A stretch of 64,000 bases of DNA from assembly GCA_963693315.1 (NCBI GenBank), contig OY856188.1:262937162-263001161 (forward strand). The letters run 5' to 3'. The notes under the pieces are model-generated. The model saw only the letters and a list, made by a program, of their open reading frames with translations, did no database searches and had not been told where the DNA came from. This document shows, in pieces, positions 12,702-25,605 of this stretch (position 1 is the stretch's first letter; the number at the start of each line of letters is the position of its first letter). A program made the position numbers and the translations under genes. The stretch comes from Diogma glabrata. Lineage: Eukaryota; Arthropoda; Insecta; Diptera; Cylindrotomidae.

Positions 12702-15092
12702 CACTAGTTTACAAGAAAAATCTGCCGAAATAAAACCCAACTTTTCTTATGGATTTGGACCTCCTGAACACGAATATCATATTCATTTTTTTTTGTTAGC
12801 TCTTGTTTTTGAGATATTCACGAAAAACCAATTTTTTCGGTGATCAAAAATGTTGTTTCGGTTTTTTGTTCTCATATTTTACAAAACAAACAAATTAAAA
12901 ATATTAATGAAAAACATGCATAGTAAATATGCTAACAAACATTTTAAGCTATATTTTGTAAAAATCCATTAAGGATTCTGCAAGTTACAGTCAAAAAAAG
13001 TTGAAAAAATACGAAAAATTCACGTTTTTTTTAAATTTTTCCATTTTCAACGCCATAAATTTTGAACAAATAAAGACACTAATTTTTGTTTGTTTCTTGA
13101 AGCCTATAGGAACTTTTATTTGCTTTCTTTTAAATTAAAAGACACGAATATTGGTGCAGTTTGCACCAAGTTATTCAAGTTTTCCCAAAGAAAGTCAAAA
13201 CTCAAAATATGGAAAAAATAATTTTTTACTTAATTTATTGTGCAATAAATAATAATTTTAAAAGTTCAGTCGTTCTCAAACATCAGTAAAGAATTATTTT
13301 AAAATAGTAAAGCATGCTTTCCATTTTTGTTTTCGAATGGCATTGGATCGATATGGGACGTATATAGAAAAATATAAACAAAAGATAATGAATTGTGAGG
13401 AGAGGCAAAACATCATAACATCAGAACTATTTAAGTTAGTCTAGCACCATAAAGTTAAGCCCCTATTTATGTCTATTAATACCTGTAAGGTTTGTTTCTT
13501 TTCTTTTTTCTCTTTAAATTTTTTTCTATCACCGCCCACCTTGTGTTACTCCTCACGTTTATGATCATTTTAAGTTTAACTTAAGAAAGCAATTACTTCT
13601 CCTTTTTAATAGTTTTTCGGTTTTCCCAATTTTCGTTTAATTAGTTTAATGAGGGTTCTTTTTAAGTAGATTATTGTTGTATGATTAGTTGCAAATATAA
13701 TCTCTCTGAGGATAAATTTAATTCCAAACATTCTACAGAAAATATTAATTAAAAAAGAAAAACTTTTACAAATATAAATTTTAAATAGTGTATTGTTCTT
13801 AAAAATCAATAAATCAATAGTGATGCCTTGTAAAGCAACATAAATTGTTAGTAAAGTGTAAAGACAAGTTTATTTAAATGGCGTCGTCAAGAAGTTTCAA
13901 GTGTAGAAATAGCCCAAATTCATTTTGTTTCTTCTGTGGAAGTTACATAATACATACTGCTGAAAGCATCACCCCATTTATAAGAACTGCCTATCTTCAT
14001 TACTAACTGATATTTTCCAATTCCTAAAATAAATCTGGGGTGGGAGGAGCTAGATCATGTCAATAAACTTCACAAAAAAAATCTCGATTTCGAGAAAAAT
14101 CATATACAAATAAAATACAACTTTTGTCAAAAAAAGACATTTCATAATCAACTATATTTTCCAATTCCTAAATTAAGTCCGAGGTGGGAAGAGCTAGATC
14201 ATGTCAAAAAACTTCACAAACAAATCTCGATTTCGAGAAAAATCATATACAAATAAAATACAACTTTTGTCAAAAAAAGACATTTCATAATCAACTAACT
14301 GATATTTTCCAACTCCTAAAATAAGTCCGAGGTGGGAGGAGCTAGATTATGTCAAAAAACTTCACGAAAAAAATCTCGATTTCGAGAAAAATCATATGCA
14401 AATAAAACACAACTTTTGTCAAAAAAAGACATTTCATAATCAACTAACTGATATTTTCCAACTCGTAAAATAAGTCCGAGGTGGGAGGAGCTAGATATTT
14501 TACGAAAACAACTTATATATAAATTAATTATGTTGCAGAATTTAAAATATTCTTATAGTTAAATTTCTTTTCCAAATTTTGAGTTTTGACTTTCTTAGGA
14601 AAAACTTGAATAACTTGATGCAAACTGCACCAATATTCGTGTCTTTTAGCTTAAAAGAAAGAAAATAAAAACTACTATAGGCTTCAAGAAATTAAAAAAA
14701 TTAGTGTCCTTATTTGTTCAAAACTTATGGTGTTGAAAATGGAAAAATTTAAAAAAAACGTGAATTTTTCGTATTTTTTCAACTTTTTTCGACTGTAACT
14801 TGCAGAATCCTTAATGGATTTTTACAAAATGTAGCTCAAAATGTTTGTTGGCATATTTACTATGCACACGTTACATTAATATATTTAATTTGATTGTTTT
14901 GTAAAATATGAGACCCAAAAACCGAAACAATATTTTTGATCACCGAAAAAATTGGTTTTTCGTGAATATCTCAAAAACAAGAGCTAACCAAAAAAAATGA
15001 ATATGATATTCGTGTTCAGGAGGTCCAAATCCATAAGAAAAGTTGGGTTGAATTCAGGGAGACAAAAAAAGTTCAAAATTTGTAAACTAGTG
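12702..15092. mobile_element. Non-autonomous CACTA-like element with ~515-bp TIRs
   Basis: The ends are inverted repeats beginning CACTAGTTTACAA (12,702) and ending TTGTAAACTAGTG (15,092), with TTA directly outside on both sides (12,699-12,701 and 15,093-15,095). The arms extend to about 13,218 and 14,563 and match closely, for example GGATTTGGACCTCCTGAACA against its complement near 15,030. CACTA termini with a 3-bp target duplication define the En/Spm (CACTA) superfamily. The interior (13,219-14,562) has no transposase and contains a 148-bp tandem repeat. The 117-codon frame at 14,997-15,350 crosses the element boundary into a satellite and is spurious. The superfamily call rests on termini and duplication only. 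Confidence 0.7.
14006..14497 (+). repeat. 148-bp tandem repeat, 3.3 copies, inside the CACTA-like element
   Basis: Units start near 14,006, 14,152, 14,300 and 14,448 and contain GATATTTTCCAA, AAGTCCGAGGTGGGAGGAGC, AATCTCGATTTCGAGAAAAA and GACATTTCATAATCAACTAA. The last copy is partial. Copies are nearly identical, implying recent amplification. Confidence 0.85.
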
Positions 15093-15095
15093 TTA

Positions 15096-15560
15096 TTGCA
15101 TTATAAGTTTGTCAAAAAAATGTTGTCAAGCGTGTCAAAAGAAAGATTTTTATTTATTTTATTACCCAATTTTTTGGAAAAAAATAAAATTAATTATTTG
15201 TATGACATGAAATTTTATTATTATTATAGAGAATTATGGCATTATAAGTTTGTCAAAAAATGTTGTCAAGTGTGTCAAAAGAAAGATTTTTATTTATTTT
15301 TTTACCCAATTTTTTGGAAAAAAATAAAATTAATTGTTTGTTTGATATGAAATTTTATTATTATTATTGAAAATTATGGCATTATAAGTTTGTCAAAAAA
15401 ATGTTGTCAAGTGTGTCAAAAGAAAGATTTGTATTTACTTTTTTTCTCCATTTTTTTTAAAAAATTAAATTAATAATTTGTATGACATGAAATATTATAA
15501 TAAGTTTGTCAAAAAAATAATGTCAAGTGTGTCAAAAAATGATTTCATTTATTTTTTTAG
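15096..15560 (+). repeat. 141-bp satellite, about 3.3 copies
   Basis: Units begin GCATTATAAGTTTGTCAAAA at about 15,098, 15,239 and 15,379, with a shorter fourth. Each carries TGTTGTCAAGTGTGTCAAAA, TACCCAATTTTTTGG and GACATGAAATTTTATTATTA. The array starts 3 bp beyond the CACTA-like element's right end. The same satellite fills the piggyBac-like element at 30,310-31,562. Confidence 0.85.
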
Positions 15561-15629
15561 CCGATTTTTTGGAAAAAAAATGTGGCTGTTTTTATGACGT
15601 AAATGTAATTTAAAATGAAAATGGACATG

Positions 15630-15905
15630 GAAATTTTTGAATTTGTTATAGTTTTTGAAATATTTTTGGAATTTTGAAAAAGTTTGTATTTTTGATTTTG
15701 TAATAATTTTTGCAATATTTTTAGAATTTCGGAAAAAGTTTCAATTTTTGATTTTGTAATAATTTTTGCAATATTTTTAGAATTTTGGAAAAAGTTTGAA
15801 TTTTTAAGAATTTGTGGAATATTATAGGAATTTAGAAAAAGTTTAAATATTTGATTTCATTCTAATATTTGGAATTATTTTGGAATTTTTGAAAAAGTTT
15901 GATTT
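15630..15905 (+). repeat. ~57-bp tandem repeat, about five copies
   Basis: The unit contains TTTTTGATTTTGTAATAATT, TTTGCAATATTTTTAGAATT and GGAAAAAGTTT. The two central copies are almost identical and the outer ones are diverged and slightly shortened. Confidence 0.8.
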
Positions 15906-16299
15906 TATTTAATTTAACAATATTTTTGGAATTTGGAATTTTTATTATAATTTTCCGGCAACGTATTGATGTTTCGTGTTAGTTTTGTAATAAATTTTTA
16001 AACAGATATAAAAAATACTTGTACTTTAACAAAGAGTTATGTTTGACATACATCGCTGCCCAAAACTAAAAACCATGTCCTCGTGAAAGTTTTTTGCTGA
16101 AAACTTTATCAAAATCCTTTACCCAGACCGAAGTCTTGATATCTTAGAGCTGTGAGATTTCAGCCCCTCCATATTTGTTATTTGTAATATACACCCTTTT
16201 AATATATATAATTTTTAGGGTCGTCGATATTTTCCAAAAGGCCGATATCCTAGGGGACACCCTCTAGAAATGTGAAGTTACACTAGAAACCTATTAATA

Positions 16300-17795
16300 A
16301 TAAATTAAGTCGTGCATTGGATGGGATAATCAGGCCAACCAATTGGAACGATTTTTATTAATAGTTGAAGTTTGTGATCATTTTTCGTGGCTTCTAATAA
16401 TTCTTTTTCAGCGTTTTCTGACATGTTCAGTACAACGTAAACTTCTAATTCCTCTTCGTCATCTTCCGGTTGATTTAAAACGTTACGACTAAAGGTGTCT
16501 GCAAAATACAATTCGAAACTTTTTTATTCTCTGTATTCTACTTGGTGTAATGTATTTTTGAATATCAATTCAAGTGGTTTGTGATCCCTTTCAACTTTTA
16601 ACTTTTTTCCATAAATATACTCGTGGAATGCGGCAAATCGTATGGCTGCTACTTCTGTTTCTATCTGTGGATAGTTTATTTGTGTCTTCGACATTACTTT
16701 GGCAGCATACGCTCCCGGTTGGTAATTTTGTAAAAGAACAGCTCCAAAATATTTTGTACTGGCATCCACTTGACGTATGGCATCTTCGTTTGTTTTTTAG
16801 AATTCACCAGAAAACTGGTGTTGCAGATAGCGATTCTTTCAATAAATTGAAAGAATTTTCTTGTTGATTCCTATTCGATATTTTTTCGAGTAAAGCGAAA
16901 GTTTCAAGTAAATTTTCGAGTTTCAAGTAAATTTTTTAATTTGTGGTCAGTTTCACCATGAATTAATATATCGTACATTTGGCATTTTGTGTTTTTGATG
17001 TTTGAAAGTATTCCCGAGATAAAATCTTGAAATGCTTCAGGCGCTGAAGCGAATTCAAACGGATGTCTGTTGAACGACTATTGACCCCATGGCGTTGCCA
17101 TTGTCAAATATTGTTGAGTTCTTTTTGACAGTTCGTTTCAATTTCCATTGTTCTTGTCACTAAATTTAATTCTTCTCAAGAATTTTTTCCTAGTATTGGT
17201 TGCACGTCAGCGTCGATGACTTTGAATATTATTTTTGACATTTTGCCTCGAACTTCGCAATTCGCCTCTTCCACATTGCACTGTGCTCGTTTGTCCAGTT
17301 TGAACCTGTTGTCAAATGCCTTGCATTTCTTACAAATCTGATTTATGCTTCACATTTTCCTTGTGTGTGTGTTTTCCAACATCGCCTTTAAAAATATTCT
17401 GAGTCATTAGCGCAGTTATGTTTTCTTGCTTTGAAACATGGCTGAACTTTTAAATCGATTTATTTTTCACAAAAATTGCGTTTACGGATGATTCGTTTTT
17501 TGTAATTTCAATGAGTTGTTTGATTTTTTATCTAGCGTTAAATTACTTTTGTGTCATTTTTTATACCGATTACTATTTTATCACGTATCAAACTATCAAG
17601 CAATGTTCCGAATTCTCACATGGTTTTAGATTTTTTATCCATTTGAGCGGCTATTGAAAACCAATCGTATTGCTGTTTCTTTCTTTTTCACGAAAGCCAC
17701 ATATCTTCATTCATTTCCAAATATGACGGCGGTTTAATGTAGTTGACACTTGCACTTGCCTCGCCTTTGTGTTCTGTATCGAGCGTCATTTATTA
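16300..17795 (-). pseudogene. Ty3/Gypsy gag-pol relic
   Basis: Read on the minus strand from high to low coordinates, pieces of a Gypsy polyprotein appear in order. Gag-like sequence starts near 17,790 (KPPSYLEMNEDMW; later LLDSLIRDKIVIGIKND at about 17,560-17,620, the conserved LRD-F--G-KND gag motif). A protease-side piece follows near 17,190-17,260 (KVIDADVQPILG). An RT piece lies at about 16,950-17,070 (HPFEFASAPEAFQDF, then YDILIHGETD, where the usual DD of the YxDD-type centre is reduced). RNase H is open at 16,524-16,769 (DASTKYFGAVLLQ, then ETEVAAI and DHKPLE). A linker with YFADTFSRNVL runs to about 16,305. Frameshifts and stops separate the pieces, large parts of protease and RT are missing, and no integrase follows. 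It is an internally deleted, inactive copy. Confidence 0.8.
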
Positions 17796-20700
17796 TTATT
17801 TTAATGAAATTTCTTTATATTTTATTTATTTCACTTGATATTTTGCGAATATCACTGTTCTGGATGACTTTAATATAGCTTTTTTATGCGATTTACGGGT
17901 TATTTTATTTTATTTTAATAAATATTTTAACCACTTCTCCATGTGATATAAAGACGAGTTTCGATTGGCTCCACGCAAATTCTAGGGCATTTCTCGCGCT
18001 GCGACAACAGTAATTGCCTGCTTTTTTCATCGGTAATTACGGACAAAGCATTGGTATGTGTGATATCGAAAATATCATCCAGTTTACTACTAAAGGTATT
18101 TTATCCAGAGTTAAAAAAAAAATGTTAAAAATTGGTTGTTTGACCTGTAGCACACATAAATGTTTTTATGTTTGTTGACATAGATTATTTTAATATAATG
18201 GTTTGAAATAAGACCGGAGCCGAAATGAAAAAGTAATTCTTTGAAGAGTTTCTTTAAATATGAATATTCTTGTTTAGGGTGAAACTCAAAATAGGCCTGT
18301 CGTGACGCTTACAATTTTTGTAGTTTATCTGAACAAGTTATTTAACAATAACAATTTTTTCAATTTGTCAGACCTCGTTATTGTTGAATCCACATTAGGT
18401 AACATCTTTGTATCCAGTTTTGGAGAATTGGAGCATACATTACTCGATATGCATTGTACAGAAATCGGACGCATATGAATTTTTTTATTTGCACTTGATT
18501 TAGTAATATTTTTAATTTTTAATTTTTGTATATTGTTGTCAACATCGATACGAAATATTTATTAGAAACTCATTGATTTTTAATTAAATATTTAATTACA
18601 CCTTTTTCTCAATCGTTTATTAATTTAATTATTAGTTTTTTATTCAAATATCTATTCAATTTTTAAATTATATACAATATTTCGCCAATTGTGACAATAT
18701 CAAGTATTATAATTTTTTAAAAATAAGTAAATTGAATTGTTCAAAATTGAACTGTCCAAAATATCCAATATAGCGATATCTCGCTAGGAGCAATTGGACC
18801 GAACTGAATGAAGTCCCATTAACGTAAAAGAAAACAAAAGAACTAAATAATTGTGTTTTATGAGCTACGGGGAACTTCTTAGCTCGGGTTTTACCAGAAT
18901 TTTGTGAACTGCTATATAACTAAGATGAACAATTTTATAAAAGCCAGTATAAAACAAAGTCTTAAAAAATTAACTTTAATTTATTACAGATTAATGGTTT
19001 TTGTCTCTTCTCTATGGAGAGATCAAATTGCAAGTCAATTACAAGTTTAAATAAATATTCTCAATTTCAAGTTAAAATGATATAAAGTGAGTAGATGAAG
19101 AAGACATTTTTGTTGTGGGTACGTTTAAATATTTAATAAACTTCTAATCAATGCTCTAAAAGCTTGTAAAATTGCATATTCTTTTTACATGTATGATAAC
19201 CTTACCTATCTCAAAAAAAAAATTGTCGATAAATATTTTTTTAAATATCGATTTTGGTGGGATTCGAGGGTTATTTTTGTTACCGTTTAATCATTACAAA
19301 CCAAAACAACTAAAACAAAACACAACATTTAATTCAATTACGAAACTTTAAAATTTATCTATTGAATATAAAAAATAAATTGTGTGTGTCTGGTGACTGT
19401 TGATCATTAAAATAAAATAGAACAATTTTCTTGAAATTTTCAAATATAGTTATTATTGCATTTTATTATAAATATTTATAGCAGACCTAGGTACTCGAAT
19501 GTTAAAGCAAAATATCTCAAGTGAAAAACGTATTGATGTTAATTAGTCAATTTTTTTTATATGAATTAAATCAATATTTGTACAGATGAATAATATAAAA
19601 GTAGTATTTAGGAATAAGAATTTATAAAGCTATTTTTATTAGATGTATAAGATTACATCATTGTTTATGATAAAGTTGTCAGATATAAATTCGATTCTCA
19701 AATATTTAAAAAGACATAAAAAATTTTATTGGCTTCTATGAACATACACTATAACGACTGTTTTGATATAGTGATCATCTGCTAGAATTAATCCATAAAT
19801 ATTCATAAACTATATCATAAATAATTATCTGATAGGTTGAGTATGAATTTGTCATCTGAGATATGAGATTCGATTACAAAATACATAGTTTTGTTTTTTA
19901 TTAATTGGTTTTATAATATTGGAATTGAGCTTATTCATTTAATTTTTTATGGAATTATCATCCAACCCATATGTTAACATCCTTCTTTAAGAATCATATT
20001 ATTGTTTCTATTGTTTTCTCAGAATAGTTTAAATTAAAAATTGCGTAAACTGATTAAAATCAGCGTTAAGCGGAAATAACTAACAATGTGTGTAATAAAA
20101 CTAACACTTTTGCTGTAAAACTACTTAAAAAAATAATTTAATTTTCTTTGTTTTTAAAAATTAATTCTATGCATAAATAAGATATGGTAATTGAGATGAA
20201 AATATAATTTTCCAGTTTGTCCTAAATTTATCATCAAATTTTACAAATTTGTTTACCTTTGAAAGATGAGAACTACTATTTCTTAGTTTTATGGCTTTTG
20301 GATTTTTGAATTTGGTCTTAATGTAAAACAAAAATTTTTTTTTAATCGTTTTAGATTTGTTTGTTTTTTTGAGATAATAAATTCTTTTAGATTAACAATC
20401 AAAACTGTGAAAAAAAAGTCTTTAGACTTTGAAACAGTTATAATAATAGTCGGTTTAATTATTTAACTTTAAGGTTTATTTTAATTAATCGAATCGTTTT
20501 GTTTTTAGATAAATCTTGAGTTTTTTTTTGAATTTGATATTTCGAGTGTTTATTGTCATGCGATGTCGGTGAGAACAAGTTTGGAGAGATAATTTTTTTT
20601 TTTTGGAAACATTGAACCAAACTACACCTAAATGGTTTTTATAAAAATATGACCCAAAATTTTTTTTTTATTTTCGTATTTTTAATTTATTTTTATGAAA

Positions 20701-21300
20701 CTCATTTTTATACAACAAACATTTATTAACAGTAATAATAATAACAATAACAATAACTTATCCAAAACCATATGCAAAATATTTATTTTTTAAAACAAAC
20801 CAATAATTCTGACATCATTATACTAATAATAGTATGAATGAATGTACAATATTTTTTTTTCGTATTTAATATATAATATGAAAAGCTTTAGAGTGACATT
20901 GATAAATGTTATGAGAAATTATTAAATTTCAATTATAAAAAAAAAATTAAGCTTTAAGTTTTGTTTATATTTTAATATGTTATATAAGTTAGGAATCTAA
21001 ATTATAAGTTTGATGATGAATTAAATTTGATATACCAAAATATAATTAATATAATTGAAAATTGATGAGAAAATAATTGTTGGCTGTTTGTGATTTTAAT
21101 ATATTTTAAATGACAGTTCGTGATATAAGTATAGCTAAAGATTGTAATACTATAAAAAAATAAAGGAAGTATTATTTTTAAATTGGATGATTATAATATT
21201 AAATAACGTTTTTTATATCTTATTACCGTTTGACTGACTTTGAGTTCCGGGTTCCAAATAATATTATTTCTTATTCAAATATCAACGTTGGGTTACTAAG
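17796..21300. other. AT-rich non-coding DNA
   Basis: 17,796-18,060 may hold the 5' leader or LTR of the Gypsy relic but shows no PBS or matching LTR. The remainder is low-complexity A/T DNA without credible frames or repeats. A run of ten G residues occurs at 21,301-21,310. Confidence 0.5.
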
Positions 21301-21339
21301 GGGGGGGGGGTGTAATGGAGGCTCCATGTAATATTATCC

Positions 21340-21708
21340 ATGTAATGAAATTTAGTCAAAATACGACGCTTGTTACGTAAAACTGGCAAGATAAATCAAC
21401 AATCACAAATTTTTTATGTATGACGAAAAAATTCTGCCATTCCTAGATCCATTGCTCGATTAAGCTCAAACTTCAGCACGGTACATGTTTTGCCTTTCTG
21501 TTATATGTTACTGGTCAAGATTTGCGACTACTCATTTTTCTGAATTAAAAAAGAGATAGGCTAACCACTTGCATATTTTGCAAAATTTTGCTCCAAAAAA
21601 AAAAAAAATGAAAAAATATGCTGGCAGGAAGCTATAGATATCCATGTAATCGAAATTAGTCAAAATACAACGCTTGCTACATAAAACTGGCCATAAATCG
21701 ACAATCAC
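21340..21708 (+). repeat. Pair of ~75-bp direct repeats around a 230-bp spacer
   Basis: CCATGTAATGAAATTTAGTC...CAATCACAAATT at 21,338-21,413 recurs with few changes at 21,642-21,706. Shared blocks include AAAATAC(G/A)ACGCTTG, TAAAACTGGC and CAACAATCACAAATT/CGACAATCACAAATT. The spacer has no frame. Confidence 0.75.
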
Positions 21709-21729
21709 AAATTTATGAGACCTTCAACG

Positions 21730-22800
21730 AAATATAACTAATTTAAGTGCGTAAAGTTAATGTAAACGTTAAGTAAATTTTAACTAATTTAAACTTGATG
21801 AATTTTAGCAAATATATGACTGATGTAAGCAAATTAAAGTGAATTCATGCGAATTTAAACCAACTTTAATGGATTAAAGCAAATTCAGGTGAATGTTAAA
21901 TCTGTAACCAAATTGTTGAATCTAATTATGCATTCAGGTAAACTTTAGTAGATTTAGTCAACAATTTGGTTGTAAATTTAAGTTTACGTAAAAAGAAGCT
22001 ATATATAATGAAATTAACGGTCTCCATGTCAGTTCATGGAAGTATTGTTTAATAAAATATAACCAAAATTATTCGAACTTAAACAATCTGTCAAGCTTTA
22101 GCGACTTTAAGCGAATTCTACTGAAAATATCCAAAATTCAGATGTAACAGTTTTTTTGTACAAAATAGTACAATATCTCTTGATTGTAGTGACTATTGTG
22201 GGTAAAGTTTGTGGAGGTTGGATCTTGAACGAATCATGGGGTGAGTTAAACATTTCAATTTTTTTTTTTGCAATTAAATGTAATAAATATATTAACGCTG
22301 TGTGACGGTTTGGGTTTCTCTGTTTTTTGTGTTGTCAGCCTCCCGAGGCACGAACTTCCTCTAATGTTCTGATGGTGATCCACTATATGGCATACAGTTT
22401 CATTACAAGGTATGGCACTGTGAGGAGCTAATGTTAAAAATTCGTAAAAGTCTTTAACTTAAATACATGTCACAACACGCAACTAATTTTCATCGAAATT
22501 GAAATAAAAAATAATCCGATCTCCATATTTGGTGACCCTGACGAATATAGGACAAGACAAATAGTGCGATATTTTGTAGCATATGTTTTTATGTGGATGG
22601 GAGGAATGTTGTATATCTGAATTGTGAAACCCTATTCAGGGTTTAAAATCTTTCAATAGTATAGTAAGGATCATCATTGTTGGGTCAATCTTTTTGGTGA
22701 ATTTTAAATTCTTTAAACCATAATTTTAGGTCAACTTTAGCAAATTTAAGCCATTGAATTTAAGCATGTTCAAGCGACTTTCAGAAAAGTGCTTTTAGCG
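21730..22800 (+). repeat. Degenerate short-motif repeat region
   Basis: Variants of TTTAAGCAAATT / TTTAGCAAATT / GAATTTAAGC occur many times in 21,730-22,140 and again at 22,690-22,810, giving an irregular ~12-25-bp periodicity. No protein-coding frame. The LTR-like piece at 22,190-22,543 interrupts it. Confidence 0.5.
22190..22543 (+). repeat. LTR-end-like piece with PBS-like motif
   Basis: GGATCTTGAACGAATCATGG followed by GGTGAGTTAA at about 22,218-22,247 resembles block A of the dispersed microsatellite-carrying repeat. GACGGTTTGGGTTTCTCTG near 22,303 weakly resembles block B. The piece ends with an AATAAA-like region, then TTTGGTGACCCTGACG at 22,528-22,543, a Gypsy-type primer-binding-site context. 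If both readings are right, the dispersed repeat derives from an LTR. Homology here is weaker than between the other three copies. Confidence 0.4.
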
Positions 22801-22810
22801 CACTGAAATG

Positions 22811-23805
22811 AATTTAATGTTTATGCAATACATTGGCGGAAAAGATTTTCAGTTAAATTAATGAATTTCTAAAGATCGAAATATCAATAAAGATTGTTTA
22901 TAGTTTTGTTTATATATCTTCAACAGAACATGATCAAATAATACATTTATAGCCTTAAACGAGCTTTGTCTCAACAAACAAACTATCAATTTTTATCGAG
23001 TGACCCAAAATTCAAACAAAAAGTAATTTAGATTAGCAGTAATTAAATTGTTTGACATACAAACTGTGAAACAAACCGTCTTATAGAAACCACGTATCGA
23101 TCAGACGCATATCTTGTTATTTCCACACAAAAAACTTGATTGTGGTTTCCCACTTGTATATCTTGAGGAATTTTCTAAAAAAAAAAATGAGAATTTATCA
23201 CCAGTCTAGGGAAATTTGTTTAGGAAATTGTTTACCAACTCAACTAAAAAATTGAAACGATTTACTCTTAACTAAAAATATTGAGACATTTATTAATTTA
23301 TTTCTATTAATTTATATTTCTGTAAAAAATATAAGATAATTTTAAAAACTTTTTGTTTTATTTTTGTTTGAATTTATTCCAATGAAATTTGACTCAATTC
23401 TCTAAAATTGAATGGCATCATTGAGTTTGATCAATCACATTTCAATTACACTGATAATTTCCCTAAGGATAATTTCCCTTATTTTTTGGATTCAGAATTA
23501 TAAATTAATAGAATTATGAATTAATAAATTTCTTCAAATTTTTCTCAAGAATGTGTCATTGTCATTGTCACTGTCAAAGGGTCATTATCATTGGCTCGTA
23601 CTTAGGTTATTACCAACCCACTTTTTTTTTAATTTTCGCAAAAAAATTATTTCAAATTATCACTAACCTTGGAAAATTATTACTGATCAATAGTGTCATT
23701 ATATTATCTACTTCGGCAAATGGATGTGTCTCTTTAAAGAAATATATATGAAGAACAATTTGACGACAAATTGAACTCCATTAAGTCGATGCTCATTGTC
23801 TTACA
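22811..23805. other. AT-rich non-coding DNA
   Basis: A 66-codon plus frame at 23,551-23,751 starts in a CATTGTCATTGTCACTGTCA run and has no recognisable domain. Nothing else stands out. Confidence 0.5.
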
Positions 23806-23809
23806 ATTT

Positions 23810-24150
23810 TTGTGAAACTGGCATCTCGCTGCCTATAATTTTTCTATAGCAGTAGGAGGAGTGTGTGCCTAGCGAGGTTTTGCTCCAGCAAGCTTCAGTC
23901 ATGTTTAACCGAGAAGTGATTTCCCCCAGTTTAGTACAAATAATCAGATGTGCACGGAAATGAAACTGTGTCAACGGAATTACATAAACGAAAACAAAGA
24001 TCCGGGACTCTGGCGATCCCAACAACCGAAGAAACCAATGTCACATGTTACATTTAGAAAATTAAATTAAATGTTTCACTCAGTCCATATGATGGTATCG
24101 GATCCCACTCCTCATACCCACGTTAGTTCAGCCGATCATATTAAATAAAG
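23810..24150 (-). repeat. Dispersed microsatellite-carrying repeat, copy 3 (diverged)
   Basis: On the minus strand block A is GGGATCCGATACCATCATAT with GAGTGAAACATTT, block B is GTGACATTGGTTTCTTCGG with TCGCCAGAGTCCCGG, and block C includes ATTTGTACTAAACTGG, ACTGAAGCTTGC and CCTCGCTAGGCACAC. Order and spacing match the copies at 7,690-8,205 and 48,898-49,600, without an expanded microsatellite between A and B. Confidence 0.6.
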
Positions 24151-24914
24151 ATTAGGTCCGCTGATTCTTGCATAAAAATAATCAAAAAATTCCAAACAAA
24201 TAGTAATATAATTTGGATATCAAAAACACTTCTTTTACTATATTATCACAATTAATTTACTCTAAAATTTATCGACTGTCAAAAAATTAAAATCAAGTTC
24301 ATTTTCCATTCCTTCATATTGAATAATTTATCAGCTGTTCATTAGATCAACCGCACTATTATATCATATTGATTATTAGACAGTTAGTTGTTCGACGAAA
24401 CATATTTTTGATGCAATGAAATTTCGATTAATTTTCGTTGAAGGTAATCGAATGAAAGAAATCGAGGCGGAAAAATAAAATACAACAGATTATCATTACG
24501 AGTAAGGCCGACGTCCTCAACATGAGCATGCACGAAACAAAATTACACACTGTTAATCGAGACTATCATCAAAATTATATTAGAGTCAAAAAAAAATAAT
24601 CTACAAAAACAACAAGTGACTAATTAATTTTAAAATTCACTTCCAATTTTTAGTATTTGACATTTTCACCGAACTCAACGATTGATTTTATTTCGATTGA
24701 CTAAGAAATTTTTTTCCAGTTATATTTTTTTTCAGTTTGGCAGCACTACTAAACAAATGTAGTTGGTTGTTATGTAATAGTTACGGCGAATTGATGAAGA
24801 ATAATAACACATAATATTTTTATATTTAATAATTACAATTAATGATTCACATCACTTCGCTTAACCGTAATCGCTTCACTTAATCTGCCTCTCTGTATAT
24901 ATTTCAAGAATTTC

Positions 24915-25605
24915 TGAATTCCAAAACAAAACCATAGAACAAAAAATATTGTTTTTCGGCAAACGGCTGTAAAGTTTAACTTTACTGCCGCTAGAGAGTT
25001 AGCTAAAGTCTTACTTTTTAGCCTGACAGCAAAAGTAACGTCTAGCGACAGCAAAAGTAACGCCATTTTTATTTTATATTACGGAGGCTGTAAAGTAGCA
25101 TTTGTTATTTGTTAGTTTGTTATTTTTCCAAACATATTGTATAACCATGACAACAAAAAATAAGTTGATTCTCATATTATGAAATTTTGAAAAGGCTGCT
25201 TTGATAAAAAAATTTTATTCACACAAATTTAAATGTTTTTTTCTCTTTTTTGGAAGTAATTATGACGGTACAAATTCATATTTATAAAAAGTTTGATGTA
25301 TTAATTTCATATTTATAAAAAATTTAAACGTTTTCCGAAAAAATAGTGTATTTAATTCGGAGCTAAAGTGACTTTTTGTGTTTCGTCTATAATTGTCAAA
25401 CTATAGACTAAACACAAAAAGTATCACTTTAGCTCTTAATTAAATAATGTACTATTATGTACTTAATTAAATAATGTACTACTTAATTAAATAATGTTAC
25501 AGTTCACTGCAATCAATAATAATTAAGAATAAATCAATGGGTTACTGAGTTTACATATTACGTTAACAGGTTGGCATTAGATAGTAACAATTACAACTCG
25601 GCCGA
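24915..25605 (+). repeat. Left member of a direct repeat pair (partner at 29,481-29,635)
   Basis: 24,915-24,957 (AAAACCATAGAACAAAAAA) and 25,497-25,605 (CAATCAATAATAATTAAG, GGTTACTGAGTTTACATATT, GGTTGGCATTAGATAGTAAC) recur side by side at 29,481-29,635, where the ~540 bp between them is absent. 24,839-25,066 is open on the minus strand (75 codons) but has an internal AGCAAAAGTAACG duplication and no recognisable protein. Confidence 0.7.
25346..25452. repeat. Long perfect-type hairpin (~45-bp arms)
   Basis: GGAGCTAAAGTGACTTTTTG...TTTCGTCTATA (25,359-25,391) pairs with TATAGACTAAACACAAAAAG...TCACTTTAGCTC (25,402-25,436) around a ~10-nt loop. Pairing extends outward through AATTAA-type sequence. 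It looks like a very short palindromic MITE. Three tandem copies of TTAATTAAATAATGT follow at 25,437-25,498. Confidence 0.75.

Noticed and set aside
14997..15350. 117-codon plus frame
   Set aside because: It crosses the exact end of the CACTA-like element into the 141-bp satellite and repeats with the satellite unit.
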